Assembly (NCBI GenBank): GCA_004194705.1
Contig: SADC01000909.1
Location: 310,001-374,000, forward strand
From: Ditylenchus dipsaci
Lineage: Eukaryota; Nematoda; Chromadorea; Rhabditida; Anguinidae
Direction: 5' to 3'
Length of the DNA stretch: 64,000 bases
Position numbers and translations under genes: made by a program. The notes beneath the pieces are model-generated. The model saw only the letters and a program-made list of their open reading frames with translations, made no database searches and had not been told where the DNA came from. Below are positions 33,222-45,433 of the stretch, piece after piece; position 1 is the first letter of the stretch; the number at the start of each line of letters is the position of its first letter.

Positions 33222-33302
33222 ATGGCAAACATTCTTGCACTCCGAATTCTTCTAGCAGCCATCATAGTCTTCTCTAGTAACCTTCTTGACAATAGTGATT
33301 AG
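33222..33302 (+). CDS. 26-residue signal-peptide-like ORF (copy A)
   Basis: The ATG at 33222 follows a purine/AC-rich leader with CAACAATACAAC directly upstream, a good eukaryotic start context. The product MANILALRILLAAIIVFSSN plus six residues has a short N-region, a hydrophobic core and a small-residue end like a secretory signal peptide, then stops at 33300-33302. A palindromic MITE begins about 15 bp later. It could be the first exon of a secreted protein cut off by the MITE, a tiny secreted peptide, or chance. The identical ORF is in copy B. Confidence 0.35.
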   Translation: MANILALRILLAAIIVFSSNLLDNSD

Positions 33303-33317
33303 CTGAAAAATTATGAT

Positions 33318-33516
33318 TAAAGGACCATGGTTTTTCGCGCGCAGTGACATATGCGAAATTTGAATTGGCGGGGGACAATTCTCTTTCGTCTCACACTGTT
33401 CTTTTTGCAGTTATGGCGAACTACCCCAAAGAGTAAAGTTGGAAACGAAAGAAAACTGTCCCCCGCCAATTCAAATTTTGCAAATGCCACTGCGCGCAAA
33501 AACCATGGTCCTTTAA
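33318..33516. mobile_element. Palindromic MITE with TTAAAGGACCATGG ends (copy A)
   Basis: The left arm TTAAAGGACCATGGTTTTTC is mirrored by GAAA/CAAAAACCATGGTCCTTTAA at the right. Inner arms share GACAATTCTCTTTCGT / ACGAAAGAAAACTGTC, and the turn is near 33416. The TTAA edges could be a TTAA target duplication (piggyBac-like), which is a guess. Copy B is at 42942-43138. Confidence 0.75.
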
Positions 33517-33729
33517 AAAGTGATTTTGTATGCGCTGTGAATAAGGATTTGTATTTTATTCGGGACCGCGAAAATTATTAGAATTATCGAGATCATCTCA
33601 AAATTCTTTTTGGTGCTCGAAATTTGAATAGCACTGGATAAAATGGTACTTCTGGACCAAAATATGACTATTTTTGAAGAGTGTTTTTTTATCTCAAAGA
33701 CTTTCAACAAGAGCCTAAGAAAAAAATTA

Positions 33730-34649
33730 CAGGGTGGTCCAGTATATTTTTCAAATTTGAAACGGTTCTATTTTTTTAATTTTCGTTTTATTATAGTCAT
33801 ATTATAGTCTATAGCTTATTCGAAAGTTCTATGTTTGCCATTCCGTTTAAAAATAACCACAGCTCGTTTTTGTCAAAATCACGAAGATGTGGCAGTTTTG
33901 TGACTGATTTTTAAAGAACTTTAGAACCGAAAATCAAAAAATATTGATTATTGACCTAAAAAATACTTCATTAGCAAAATATCATGAAAAAAATTTACGT
34001 GACAGAGCAAAACAAAATTATTAATTTCTCTGAACTCCGAAATCAGGAAATCTTAGAGCCAGAAGATCTTCCGCTAAAAATGATTAACAAGTCCATTAAA
34101 TCATATCGTCACAACGTTTCCGCAGGTGTATTACCGTAGGAAACCGAAGTGCAGAGCAAAGTTTTGCAAACTTTGATTAATAATTTTTATTTGTTCTGTC
34201 ATGTCGCATAAAATTTTTTCGTGACATTTTGCTAATAAAGAATTTTTTATAACAATACAGTCCACTCTCGATACAGTGTAGCTCGCGGGGATCGGAAAAA
34301 TATACACTATATCGAGGGTACACTGTAAGACAGTTTGGCTTAAAGCTGACCAATTGAGGTTGAAAAATTATACACTGTATCGAGATCTACACTATATCGA
34401 GGGTACACTGTATCGAGAGTTGACTGTACTCTTTTTTTAAATTTTCGGGTCTAAAGTTCTTTAAAAATTAGTCGAAAACAGCGGCTTCACAAAAACAGCT
34501 ACTTCTCGGTGATTTTTGACAAAATGATCTGTGCTTTTTTTAACGAAATGCCAAACACAGGACCTTCGAATAAGCTATAGACTATAATAATCAAACAAAA
34601 TTTGAAAAAATAGTGCCGTTTCAAATACTTCAAATACTGGACCACCCTG
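33730..34649. mobile_element. CAGGGTGGTCCAGTA-ended element (copy A)
   Basis: CAGGGTGGTCCAGTATATTT at the left and TACTGGACCACCCTG at the right, TA-flanked. Longer diverged arms follow (TAGTCTATAGCTTATTCGAA and complement). A second TA-flanked MITE, 34258-34426, lies inside. Copy B is at 43350-44271. Confidence 0.8.
34258..34426. mobile_element. pogo-type MITE, CAGTCCACTCTCGATACAGT ends (copy A)
   Basis: The right end TATCGAGAGTTGACTG mirrors the left with one mismatch, and TA flanks it. The arms are arrays of ACACT(A/G)TATCGAGGGTACACT. Nested in the 33730-34649 element. Copy B is at about 43878-44046. Confidence 0.82.
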
Positions 34650-34800
34650 TATATGAATTAGAAAAGTGCTTACATTGTGTCAACACATTCACCAGTTTTG
34701 TATAATCCTTGGGATTAACACACGTCAAAACATTGGTTTTTGCAATTCCCCTCATGCTGAAAATTTAAAATGACTCTTCATAATCTCGATAAAAGCAAGC

Positions 34801-35249
34801 AAACAAACAGCACTATAGCGGGTGTCGCACTGTAGCGGGTCGCACTATATTGGGAGTAAATTTTGTGGGGTTTCTTTGCTGACCAACACTTTGCTGGCCG
34901 GTGGACGTAGAAAATGTGTTGGAGTGAAGAAAAGGCTAATAGTCACAAATTACTATTATGTTTAACCATTTTTGTTGTTATTTTGTCTCTGGTCCGGTAA
35001 AATGTAAAAGAATATCATACTTCTATTAGCGGATTTTTTTAGGATTCATTAACGATTAATAAATAAAGCAAAACAAAGGGCTATTATAACTCACAAAAAA
35101 ATAAAGTGTTTCGAGTTGGTGTATCGAGTCGCAACTGTATCGAGTTGGCGTATCGAGTCACAATGTGTATCGAGTCGTATGTTAGTCCTAAATTACAGTC
35201 GAGCTCGTTATAACGTAGTTTAAGTGACCGGCAAGTTACCGGGTTCTAC
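34801..35249. other. Spacer between the two duplicate blocks
   Basis: Not present after copy B. It starts with GTAGCGGGTCGCACTATA-type repeats and ends with GTATCGAGTCGCAACTGTATCGAGT repeats, a TA-CAGTCGAGCTCGTTATAACG pogo-type end (35204) and GTTTAAGTGACCGGCAAGTT, which belongs to the palindrome at 23770-23893. It looks like a foldback-type element with a remnant of the inverted-repeat arm. Confidence 0.6.
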
Positions 35250-38119
35250 ACCTTTTCGACATTCATTTTTTCAAGCTTCTACCAGTTCTGTTTGACAATC
35301 TGGTCTTAAATATTGCAAGGATTCCGATTTCGCCAGTCATTTTTTGAAGATACAAAATTTTATTCTATGAAAAAACAATAACTCGTTTGAAGGGGCATAC
35401 CAACGCGTTACACTGCAATTAAGGCGGGGACCAGCAATTTATCTTTTTCATGACCGTCTTCTACAAGCTTTCTACCTGATCCGACGAAAGTTTTCGGCCT
35501 ACTTTTTAAAAGTAGGAAAAGATCATGAGTATCAGATTTGACATTAAACGAGTGGAAACAAGAGCAATGTTTGAAAACTTGATGGTCTGTGCCTTAATTT
35601 TGCAGTGTAACGTAATGGTATGCCCCTTTAAAAACAGGATTTTTGAAAAATATCAATCAGTATCAAAAAAATTATCAAGTTTTTTGGCTTCAAAGTCTTC
35701 AAGCGTTCTTTATTGGATATGTGAATAAATTTGTCACATTTCTGTCAATTTCTGGATTTCGCAGTTGAAAATTTTTATTATTCAGCTTAAGTAGAAATCA
35801 CATTATACGAAAACAATATACAGTGGTGACAAATTGAAAATATAACCTTTTTTGAGTTGAGACGAGGAAAATCAGTTCTAAGTCGTTAAATCGAGGGCCT
35901 TTTTCCTAGTAGGGACTGGAAAATGTGTCGTTAAATAGAGGGTGTACCGCTACTTGAGACCCTCAATTTATGTGCCACTACCTGAATAACGCCACCGGAG
36001 TACCTTCATTTTGGTTACTGATACCTGTATAGCCACCTCCTGGGCATCACCACCTGGGTGACCCTACCTGGATAACTATATATTCCCACCTGGGTACCAC
36101 TTCCTGTGTAGCTCCACCTCAGTATCCCCTCCTGAGTACCGATGCATCGATATCCCCTCCTGGATATCCCTGTAGGCACCGCAGCGGCGTTGCCGCTTTT
36201 CGTTAGGTGTTGATTGTTTAGGCTTTATCCTGACAATTCGGGTGTATCCATGTTATTTGGGGTTCACCGTGGTGTTTCGGGGTTCATCCTGATGGTTCAA
36301 TTGTATCCACATGGTTCGGGGTTTATCATGGTGGTTCGGGTCTGCCCTCTTACCACTACCTGCGCTCTTACCTAGCCTGACTGGCCACCTATCTACCCTA
36401 CTTACCCTTCTACCTACCCTACCTAGCCACCTATTTACCGTACTTACCCTTCTTCCACCCTGCCTGGCCACCTATCACTTTAACACCACATTAAAACTAT
36501 TACCGTATTTCCTCTAATAAGGGCCCCGCTCTAATAAGCACCCCCCCCCTCGACTTTGAAGGTCTGGATCTCAGTGTAGAAGCAATATTTTGCAAAGCTG
36601 TTTGATATGTTTTCTTAACTCCCAGGTGCTCTACCGATTCCACTTTTTAGATTTTGGTTGAGCACCCAAAAATCTCGAAATCGAATTCCAAATTTTCCAA
36701 TTTTTGGGGGTTTGAAAAATAAGCGCCCCGGGGCGCTTATTAGAGAAAATACGGTACTTCAATTGAGGAAATATTTGTTGAGTTTAAAATAGTCGGTCAT
36801 TTTGTTCAACGTATGGTGTGCCGTTTTGTTCAATAAAGGGAGAAATATGGTATCTTTTGGCTTAGCTTTAGTCTCATTTGATGTAAGAAAAATGTGTTGT
36901 AGAAAAATCAACTGCATTGTTTTGTGTATTGAGCAGTTTCTCTGTCCTAAACGGGCCTTCTCGACTTTGAGGACCTATATTTCTGTACCCATTGCTTATA
37001 ACGTATTCCTGCAATTCTGAATGCATGACTGGATTGGAAAAAAAATTAGCGTTTCGGATGTCAAATTACCCATTAATTATGTCTTGCCACAATGGAGGTG
37101 GGAGGTCTGAGGTCGAAATCTTTGAGGTGATGTAGCTCAGCCGTATTTTGTCATTTTATTATCTGAAAAAATTTTTGACCTATTCTTAAGGCCACTAGTG
37201 AATAAAATATCGGATATAAAAATAAAATTTTAAAAGACGGAGCTCGCACGTCGCTTCAAACCTCGCACCTCGACCTCGCACCTCACGGACAACTATCGAT
37301 TGGTGACAATTTTGATTGGCGACTATTGATTGGTGACAGTATCGATTGGTGACTATCGATTGGTGACACTTTATGACGGAACTTTTGGAAATTTTTTATG
37401 AAACACATCAATTTTATGTGAAAAAGTTTCTGGAAATTCACCCCTCCTGCCAAAATTTCATTCTCAATCCGAATCCGTTGAGATCAGATCAAAATAATTT
37501 TTATAAGCTGAGATATAGCTACTTTGAGTGAACAAATGAGAAAAGTCGCAGCCCTGGTCTACTGAGAAGGATATCTCGCCTCATAAAAATTATTTTGATC
37601 TGATCTCAACGGATTCGGATTCAGAATTAAATTTTGGCTGAAAGGGTGAATTTCCAAAAACTTTTTCACAGAAAATTGATGTTTTCATTAAAAATTTCCA
37701 AAAGTTCCGTCATAAAGTGTCACCAATCGATAGTCACCAATCGATACTATCACCAATCGATAGTCACCAATCAAAATTGTCACCAATCGATATTTTACCG
37801 CACCTCACACCTCCATTGTGGCCAATGCATTACGTGAATTAAATGGTTGACAGAATTCCCTGCAAATTATTGATCATATAGGACTTTGATTGCAATATCA
37901 CACATCAAATAATCACCAAATCATGTCATTAGAGGCTATCCGACCACAGAGTTATTGACGGAACTTTTAAAACAATAGTCACAAATCAAAAAAGGAGGGT
38001 TTTGCCGAAAAAAGAAGGGTTTGGTTAAAAGTAAAGGAAAATAAAAAGCGTACAAAAATGTACAAAAAGCGTACAAAAACTGTACAAAATTTTTGTAGGG
38101 TTTTTGTACGGATTTTGTA

Positions 38120-41039
38120 TGGACGCTACTTTTTTTTGCCCGCTAATTACTTCTTTTTGCCCGCTGAATACTTTTTTCTGCCCGCAAATTACTTTTTTCT
38201 GCCTGCAAATTTCCTCAAAAATGCCCGCAAATTTTCTCTTCACTGGGTATAGGGCGAATTGACTGTCCCCTACTCAACTTTTCTCATTCTTTTGTGGATT
38301 CTTAGTGTTCTGACCATGTTTTATATTTTTATTATTTTTATTTTATATGCCCTAAATTTCAAATAACTTCATATTCTTTGTTAAGGCTTATATAATCAAA
38401 TGATGGAAGCGCTCCCAACACGCCGAGGCGAACAAAACTCATATTTCCAAGTGGCTGCCTTTGAAGGTGATGATGCAATGGCAAAGGTCCAGCAATGGAA
38501 GGAAGATATCAATAGTGAATGGAATAAGGATGGAAACAAATGGCAACTGTAAGATGGTTTAAAGGACGTCTTTTCATAAACCTTTATGATTTGTAGAAAA
38601 AAGAAAACTCAGTCAGAGAAGCATGATATTGAGAATTTCAATGTAACTACGCTCGCAGAAAATCCTATATCTGTCCGGCTGTGCTTCGAATCCGCCGTAT
38701 CGAGGGAAAACAAGTCATCGTTGTGGAAAGAGCCAGAAGCCATTCTGATCACAAGCCTATTGGTGGAACAGCTCGCAGTTTTTCATCTCCAGTCAAAAGA
38801 TTTGTCAGCAAAAAAATGCAAGAAAAGACGCCTAAGAAAATTCAAAATGAAATATTGGTATTAACATGTTATCTTGTATATTGATTACCATTCTTCATAG
38901 GTAAGCCGCAAAGCGTTGAATATAATTAGTGCGCCTCTCCTCAAGCAAATTCAAAATTTCGTCTATAGATCTAAGGAAAATAGTGTGTCTTTAAGTAGCA
39001 TTGATCTTGAAAAATATTATGAATCAAACTCAGCTGTGCCCGATATTGTTGATGAATGCTTTACTGCTGGTCTACACATGAAAAAAACCGATACAGATCC
39101 AGAATTCAGCCTGGTGGGGACCACTCCAAAGCTTCATAAGATGCAGCACCAATCCTCTTCAGTGCAAGTGGACTCAACGTACGGTCTCAATTGGAATGGG
39201 TTTCCTTTGATGGTAAATTTTTGGGGGAAAATATTGCAATAAATGTCATCTGCTTTTAGGTGGCTGGCTTCTCTGATACCAATAAAAAATTCTACATGAC
39301 TCATGTTGCTTTGGTTTCGAATGAAAATGTAGCTTGTTACCAGCACTTTTTTCGTGTAATCGCTGGACTAACTTATCAACCGGAAATCTTGATGGCTGAT
39401 GGAGACCGTGCGATAACAACAGGCATTCTTTTAACTGGTTTCATGGCGAAACAATTCCAATTTTCTAGCGGCATCAAATGTCTGGCCAATTTCATTGCGC
39501 TTGATGTGCTGGTTCCATGCTATGAAAAATATCCGTAAATGGGCTAAAGACATCAAGCTAGACAAGCAAACAAGAATTTGGATCTACAAGCAGCTGAGTT
39601 TTCTTCAATGTGCCGCATCTAGTCAAGAATTTGTGAAGGGTAATATTTATCTGAATTTTTGAAAGAAAGTTTTAATTTAGCTGCGTGCTCGCTTCAAGAC
39701 TCTTTGGACCAGCTGTCAAGAAAAAAACCAGGTGATCTTACTAAGCAAATACATCATCGAGAATTGGATCCATTCGGACTACTGTAACTGGTATGAAGGA
39801 GCTTCAGACAATGTCTCAACCAACAACAGCTTGGAAAGTCGAAACCGTGTGATCAAAGCTTGCGAAGTAGTCGGAAAGAATCTCCCACTCCAAAAGTTTA
39901 TGGGTCAAATGAAACTGATGGTAGAAAACTGCAGCTTATCGCCAGACCATCAGGTTATTTGAAAGCTTTGTGAATGACTCCAATTTTTTTCAATTCAGAG
40001 CCCTGCCAAAGTACCCTCGATTGCTCCTGATGTTTACAGACAAGCATATCAGTTGGAAAAAGAAAAAAGAAGCATGGTCTCATTCGGAAGTGCATATTTA
40101 CTGCCGTCTAAAAGTGGTCTTCATAAGAATCTGGTAGAAACATTTGCAGCCCTTCACTCTTTGCCATCGTACACAAACTGGGAACTCTACAAGGAAAACA
40201 GAAGTGCTATTCATATTTTGAATCACTCTAATGTAAGTAATTTTTTGGAGCCTTCAAATGTTCAATTCATTAATTAAGGGTTGGCCAAACTTCTATTGTT
40301 GCACCTGCCCAGTTGGGATCAAGAAGTCACCCTGCAAACATTCAGTCATGCTGATGAAGATTAAGGGAATTTTATCGTATCCAAGGGATGCTACAGCTGA
40401 GCCACTACTGCAGAAAAGAAAAGAGGCCGTCCATCAAACTAAAAAGTCACTCTTGTTATTGGTAAAACTGTGTTGTATATGGATTCTTGAATAAACTTGT
40501 CATTCATTATTAAGTTGTTTGTCCTTTGTTGTGAAAATATTAAATAAAAAACTTTGGTTAGTCTCAGAAAATTGGTAAGTTTTTTAGACTAAATATGTGC
40601 AAGACTTATCAAGAAAAAACCCAATTAAAAAAGCGATTTCAGAACAGTGATAAAAGGAAACAGCACATATTTGTAAGGCAGCACACAATAAAACATGCTC
40701 AGAACCAGGGTGATATCTTCAGCCGGCTGACTTCAGCCGGTCCATCAGCCGACTGAGGGCTGAGGCTGAACAAAAATTTTGGGCTCGGCTGACGGCTGAG
40801 GTAAATTCTTCAGACCTCAGCCGGCTGAGGCTGATGGCTGAGGTAATCGTGAAGTATACCACCTTGCTCAGAACACTAAGAATCCACAAAAGAATGAGAA
40901 AAGTTGAGTAGAGGACAGTCAATTCGCCCTATACCCAGTGAAGAGAAAATTTGCGGGCATTTTTGAGGAAATTTGCGGGCAGAAAAAAGTATTTAGCGGG
41001 CAAAAAGAAGTAATTAGCGGGCAAAAAAAGTAGCGTCCA
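38120..41039 (+). mobile_element. MULE element (copy B)
   Basis: TIRs and flanks as in copy A: left TGGACGCTAC from 38120, right GTAGCGTCCA to 41039, with TTTTGTA abutting both ends. It carries the same hAT MITE at the same site, so the whole nested structure was copied as part of the 9.2-kb block rather than transposed. Confidence 0.88.
38400..40442 (+). CDS. MULE transposase (copy B)
   Basis: Same eight-exon structure and domains as copy A. This copy has frame breaks where copy A is intact: one C missing near 38640 (A reads TTTCCAATG, B TTTCAATG), one extra A near 39727 and one A missing near 40416. Conversely it is intact at the two broken places of copy A. No substitution at a recognised catalytic or zinc-binding residue was seen. 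Confidence 0.86.
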
Positions 41040-42845
41040 TTTTGTATATATTTGTACATTTCGCTTTGTCAAAACGCCAAGGCATTTTTTTACGAATGTA
41101 CTGTTTTTGTACGATTTCCTCACCATGCCACGAATCCGGTGTTAGAATTTGATGTTTTCCTAGCAGAAAAAAAGTTATGCGAAATTTCGTGTGAGATGGG
41201 AAATTCAAATGACTATAACTTCGGACTTTCCGGACAACCTTATATACAGGGTGGCGCAATTTTTCGGTCATGTTTCATTTGTCTATATCTCTTTCGTTTT
41301 GCATGGTTTCGCGGGCGTGTAATGACTTATTTGATAGCCCTATGTTTGCCATTTTGTTTGCAAAAAAGAACGGCTCGACTTTGTTAAAAATAGTTGAGAA
41401 ATGGTTGTTTTTGTGAAGACCGATTTCTGCTGTTTTCAGATATCCTGTTTCGATTAAGAGAAAGCGCAATTCTTCGTTTGGTGGATCGAAAGCAAAAGCA
41501 ACTATGCGGTGTTCAAGCGACGAGTCCGAAGAGAAAATAATCAATCTTGTCATCTTTTTGGACCATAGGGGTGACCAAGGCAAAAAAGTCAAAATTTTCG
41601 AAAAATTTTTTTCTGAAAAACAAAAATCCCCGTCAAGATAAACATTTTGGCGCTTACAGAAATTCGAAAAACGCCCTAGAAAAAACGTTATGACCATTTC
41701 AAATCCAGGGAATTTCTTGGACCACCCTGTAAATTAATCACAAAAAGAGAATGTTTTCCAAAAAAAAGTTAGGGCGCCTGTCCACCCATTAAAATACCGT
41801 ATTTCTAATTGCCGCGCCCCTCCAATTGCCGCCCCTCCCTCTAATTGCACCTCCCCACCCGCCTAGAGGTCGATCGGAAAATAAGCGCCCCGGGGCGGCA
41901 ATTAGAAGAAATACGGTATATTTTTTTTCACCAATTGCTTAACTTTTTTTGCTAGGAAAACCAATAATTCTGACACCGGATTCGTATTCAGCGTGGTCGA
42001 TTTGCCTATGAAACTGCTCTTGAAATTCTAAAAACAATATCAAATTTCAAATCCCTCTCTCGACGAAAACAATAAATTTTTTGAAAACCCGATATTTTTT
42101 GTCATCAGAGAAATTTGAAATTTAACAGTGCCTTTAGAATACCAAGAGCAGTTTCACAGATAAATCGACCATGCTGGATACGAATCTGGTGCCAGAACTG
42201 ATGGTTTTCCTAGCGAAAAAAGTTAGAGCAATTTGCGTAAAAAACTATATAAAAACTATATTACAACACCGATTCTGAGCCCACAGTATTGGCACGACCG
42301 AGTCTTGGTCCGGCCAGCTGCTTTGCTGAAAAAAAACGACTTGGCCAGAAAGGCCTCGAAATTCATCAAGTCGTGATCAAAAAAATCAAATAGCAATATT
42401 AAAAGCAGTCTTTTATTTATACGCTTGTTTTTATTTTTAGAATAAATTTAATTTCAATCTCAATTTATGTTAATTGTAAATTTATATTACCGCGAGTGAA
42501 ATCGCAGCATCGTGCTGGCCCCCTATAATTTTTTATGCATTTGTCCACACATCATATTACTGAAATAAAAAGTCGGAAGGCACTTTTTAACAAAAGGAGG
42601 CATTTTTCCGACTTATCCGAAAGAAGACTGCTAAAAATATCAGGAACTCGAATCTTATAATGCTTCACTCTTTCATATTTATCATCAAGTTAATTTCTGC
42701 AGTCGAAAAACAAAAGCATTTTAGTTTTTTTAAGCCATCCGGACTTACAAAAATAATAAACACTTCGCATTTGCCACCCTTGCTCGAATAACGTCAACAT
42801 CCAACAAGGAAGAAACAACAAAAAAGAAACATTCAACAATACAAC

Positions 42846-42926
42846 ATGGCAAACATTCTTGCACTCCGAATTCTTCTAGCAGCCATCATAGTCTTCTCTA
42901 GTAACCTTCTTGACAATAGTGATTAG
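42846..42926 (+). CDS. 26-residue signal-peptide-like ORF (copy B)
   Basis: Identical in translation to 33222-33302 and in the same context, again followed closely by the TTAAAGGACCATGG MITE. Retention of an identical frame is not strong evidence of function because the whole block is nearly identical. Confidence 0.3.
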   Translation: MANILALRILLAAIIVFSSNLLDNSD

Positions 42927-44421
42927 CTGAAAAATTATGATTAAAGGACCATGGTTTTTCGCGCGCAGTGACATATGCGAAATTTGAATTGGCGGGGGAC
43001 AATTCTCTTTCGTCTCACACTGTTCTTTTTGCAGTTATGGCGAACTACCCCAAAGAGTAAAGTTGGAAACGAAAGAAAACTGTCCCCCCAATTCAAATTT
43101 TGCAAATGCCACTGCGCGCAAAAACCATGGTCCTTTAAAAAGTGATTTTGTATGCGCTGTGAATAAGGATTTGTATTTTATTCGGGACCGCGAAAATTAT
43201 TAGAATTATCGAGATCATCTCAAAATTCTTTTTGGTGCTCGAAATTTGAATAGCACTGGATAAAATGGTACTTCTGGACCAAAATATGACTATTTTTGAA
43301 GAGTGTTTTTTATCTCAAAGACTTTCAACAAGAGCCTAAGAAAAAATTACAGGGTGGTCCAGTATATTTTTCAAATTTGAAACGGTTCTATTTTTTTTAA
43401 TTTTCGTTTTATTATAGTCATATTATAGTCTATAGCTTATTCGAAAGTTCTATGTTTGCCATTCCGTTTAAAAATAACCACAGCTCGTTTTTGTCAAAAA
43501 TCACGAAGATGTGGCAGTTTTGTGACTGATTTTTAAAGAACTTTAGAACCGAAAATCAAAAATATTGATTATTGACCTAAAAATACTTCATTAGCAAAAT
43601 ATCATGAAAAAAATTTACGTGACAGAGCAAAACAAAATTATTAATTTCTCTGAACTCCGAAATCAGGAAAATCTTAGAGCCAGAAGATCTTCCGCTAAAA
43701 ATGATTAACAAGTCCATTAAATCATATCGTCACAACGTTTCCGCAGGTGTATTACCGTAGGAAACCGAAGTGCAGAGCAAAGTTTTGCAAACTTTGATTA
43801 ATAATTTTATTTGTTCTGTCATGTCGCATAAATTTTTTCGTGACATTTTGCTAATAAAGAATTTTTTATAACAATACAGTCCACTCTCGATACAGTGTAG
43901 CTCGCGGGGATCGGAAAAATATACACTATATCGAGGGTACACTGTAAGACAGTTTGGCTTAAAGCTGACCAATTGAGGTTGAAAAATTATACACTGTATC
44001 GAGATCTACACTATATCGAGGGTACACTGTATCGAGAGTTGACTGTACTCTTTTTTTAAATTTTCGGGTCTAAAGTTCTTTAAAAATTAGTCGAAAACAG
44101 CGGCTTCACAAAAACAGCTACTTCTCGGTGATTTTTGACAAAAATGATCTGTGCTTTTTTTTAACGAAATGCCAAACACAGGACCTTCGAATAAGCTATA
44201 GACTATAATAATCAAACAAAAATTTGAAAAAATAGTGCCGTTTCAAATACTTCAAATACTGGACCACCCTGTATATGAATTAGAAAAGTGCTTACATTGT
44301 GTCAACACATTCACCAGTTTTGTATAATCCTTGGGATTAACACACGTCAAAACATTGGTTTTTGCAAATTCCCCTCATGCTGAAAATTTAAAATGACTCT
44401 TCATAATCTCGATAAAAGCAA

Positions 44422-44612
44422 GTCATGAAGCAGCCTACCACGAGATTGATAAAGCGGACCGTAAGCTTGCTAATAATTTGAAATCGAAAACCAGCATTGA
44501 GGACATAGAGCTTTGTCAAGGCGCAGTTAGCTGAGTCGGTCACATGCAGCTCGTAGACATCATTGTTTTTGGAGAACTAAAATCGTTTAAATACTTTGAA
44601 TTTCCCATGTAA
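44422..44612 (-). other. 3' flank of the small minus-strand gene
   Basis: After the stop at 44613-44615 the minus strand has another open stretch (FSKNNDVYELHVTDSANCAL and onward to the copy B junction), preceded by a possible splice acceptor (GATTTTAG). It could be an alternative last exon or 3' UTR; I cannot choose. Confidence 0.35.
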
Positions 44613-45250
44613 TTAAAGAAGCGCATTGACCTTAGCGACACAAACTTGGTGCTTCTTGCGTGGATCTTCCAGAACTTTGACCTTCATCTCATCGAGCAGT
44701 TGAGCACAAGACGACTGTTGAGCTGCTCTGTGATTTATCCCTTGCAAATGGCTGAAGTCAATTGCTGGCCCTGACTGCGAATTGATGAATTTGATGAGCA
44801 GCTCATTGTGCTTTATGCATTTCAAGATATTTTTGTTGAGCTCTTCCATTTCTTGAAGTCCATTCTGCGAATTTGAGATCATCGTCCCGGAGGAAGCCTG
44901 AACAGAAATTTTGGTATTAAGAGAATTTCAAAATCAAAAACTGGATTTCACTTACGGAAACATTATTGGGCTGATCCTGAATGTCAGAAAGGGCAGAAGC
45001 AAAAGAAAGGTCAGAATCCGGTTCCTGAAAACCAATTGACAAAATATCCGATGTTCACATTAAGATTTCATAGGTTATTTCGCTCAAAAAACAATCATAC
45101 ATTGCTAGAGCTTAAATCGACAGCTTCTACTTCGCGCGATTCATTTTTTTGAAATAGCTCTTGCACGTATTCCTCCCGAACTTCTTTGGCCTTAGGACTG
45201 CTGTACCCTTCGCGCTTAGATTCGTGATTTTCAGACTCCGTGATTTTCAT
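44613..45250 (-). CDS. Small acidic/coiled-coil protein, function unknown
   Basis: Three exons: 45250-45101, 45024-44956 and 44897-44613, all in phase 0, giving 167 residues; the two introns (76 and 58 nt) have GT-AG ends. It opens MKITESENHESKREG and has an acidic Ser-rich middle (EPDSDLSFASALSD). The C-terminal half (LQEMEELNKNILKCIKHNEL, later SCAQLLDEMKVKVLED) looks like amphipathic helices. I do not recognise the family; size and helix content would fit a small adaptor-complex subunit, but that is a guess. The promoter side carries a short pogo-type hairpin (45370-45433). Confidence 0.65.
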
Positions 45251-45369
45251 GACCGAAAAAAGGAAACTAAAATTTTAGAATATTATTTAAGAGATATTGG
45301 AAATGATGTGCAAAAAGCAGTGTTTTTGAAACTCACACCTCACACTTTGCCTCACACTAACTTCACATT

Positions 45370-45433
45370 CAGTCAACTCTCTACATAACGTCTTTCAAGG
45401 GACCGGCCAAAACATGACGTTATGTGGAGAGAC
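45370..45433. repeat. Short pogo-type hairpin MITE
   Basis: CAGTCAACTCTCTACATAAC is mirrored by GTTATGTGGAGAGACA, with a CTTTCAAGGGACCGGCC loop. A related AAGGACATTCAAGGGACCGA segment lies at 21948-21975. Confidence 0.6.

Larger units (their letters stand above)
25624..34800. repeat. Segmental duplication, copy A (9.2 kb)
   Basis: Begins TCTACACCTTTTCGACATTC and ends TCTCGATAAAAGCAAG. It repeats, in the same orientation and at an offset of about 9619 bp, as 35250-44421. Differences I can see by eye are mostly one-base changes in homopolymer length with few substitutions. Contents, in order: microsatellite-linked repeat, TACC minisatellites, ACCGTATTT MITE, foldback element, MULE, several MITEs and a small signal-peptide-like ORF. 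Confidence 0.93.
35250..44421. repeat. Segmental duplication, copy B (9.2 kb)
   Basis: Direct repeat of 25624-34800. Its end TCTCGATAAAAGCAAG passes into TCATGAAGCAGCC rather than the spacer. It contains the same MITEs: 36501-36756, 37291-37794, 40706-40866, 41247-41729, 41805-41918, 42942-43138 and 43350-44271. It also carries the same signal-peptide-like ORF (42846-42926). Confidence 0.93.
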
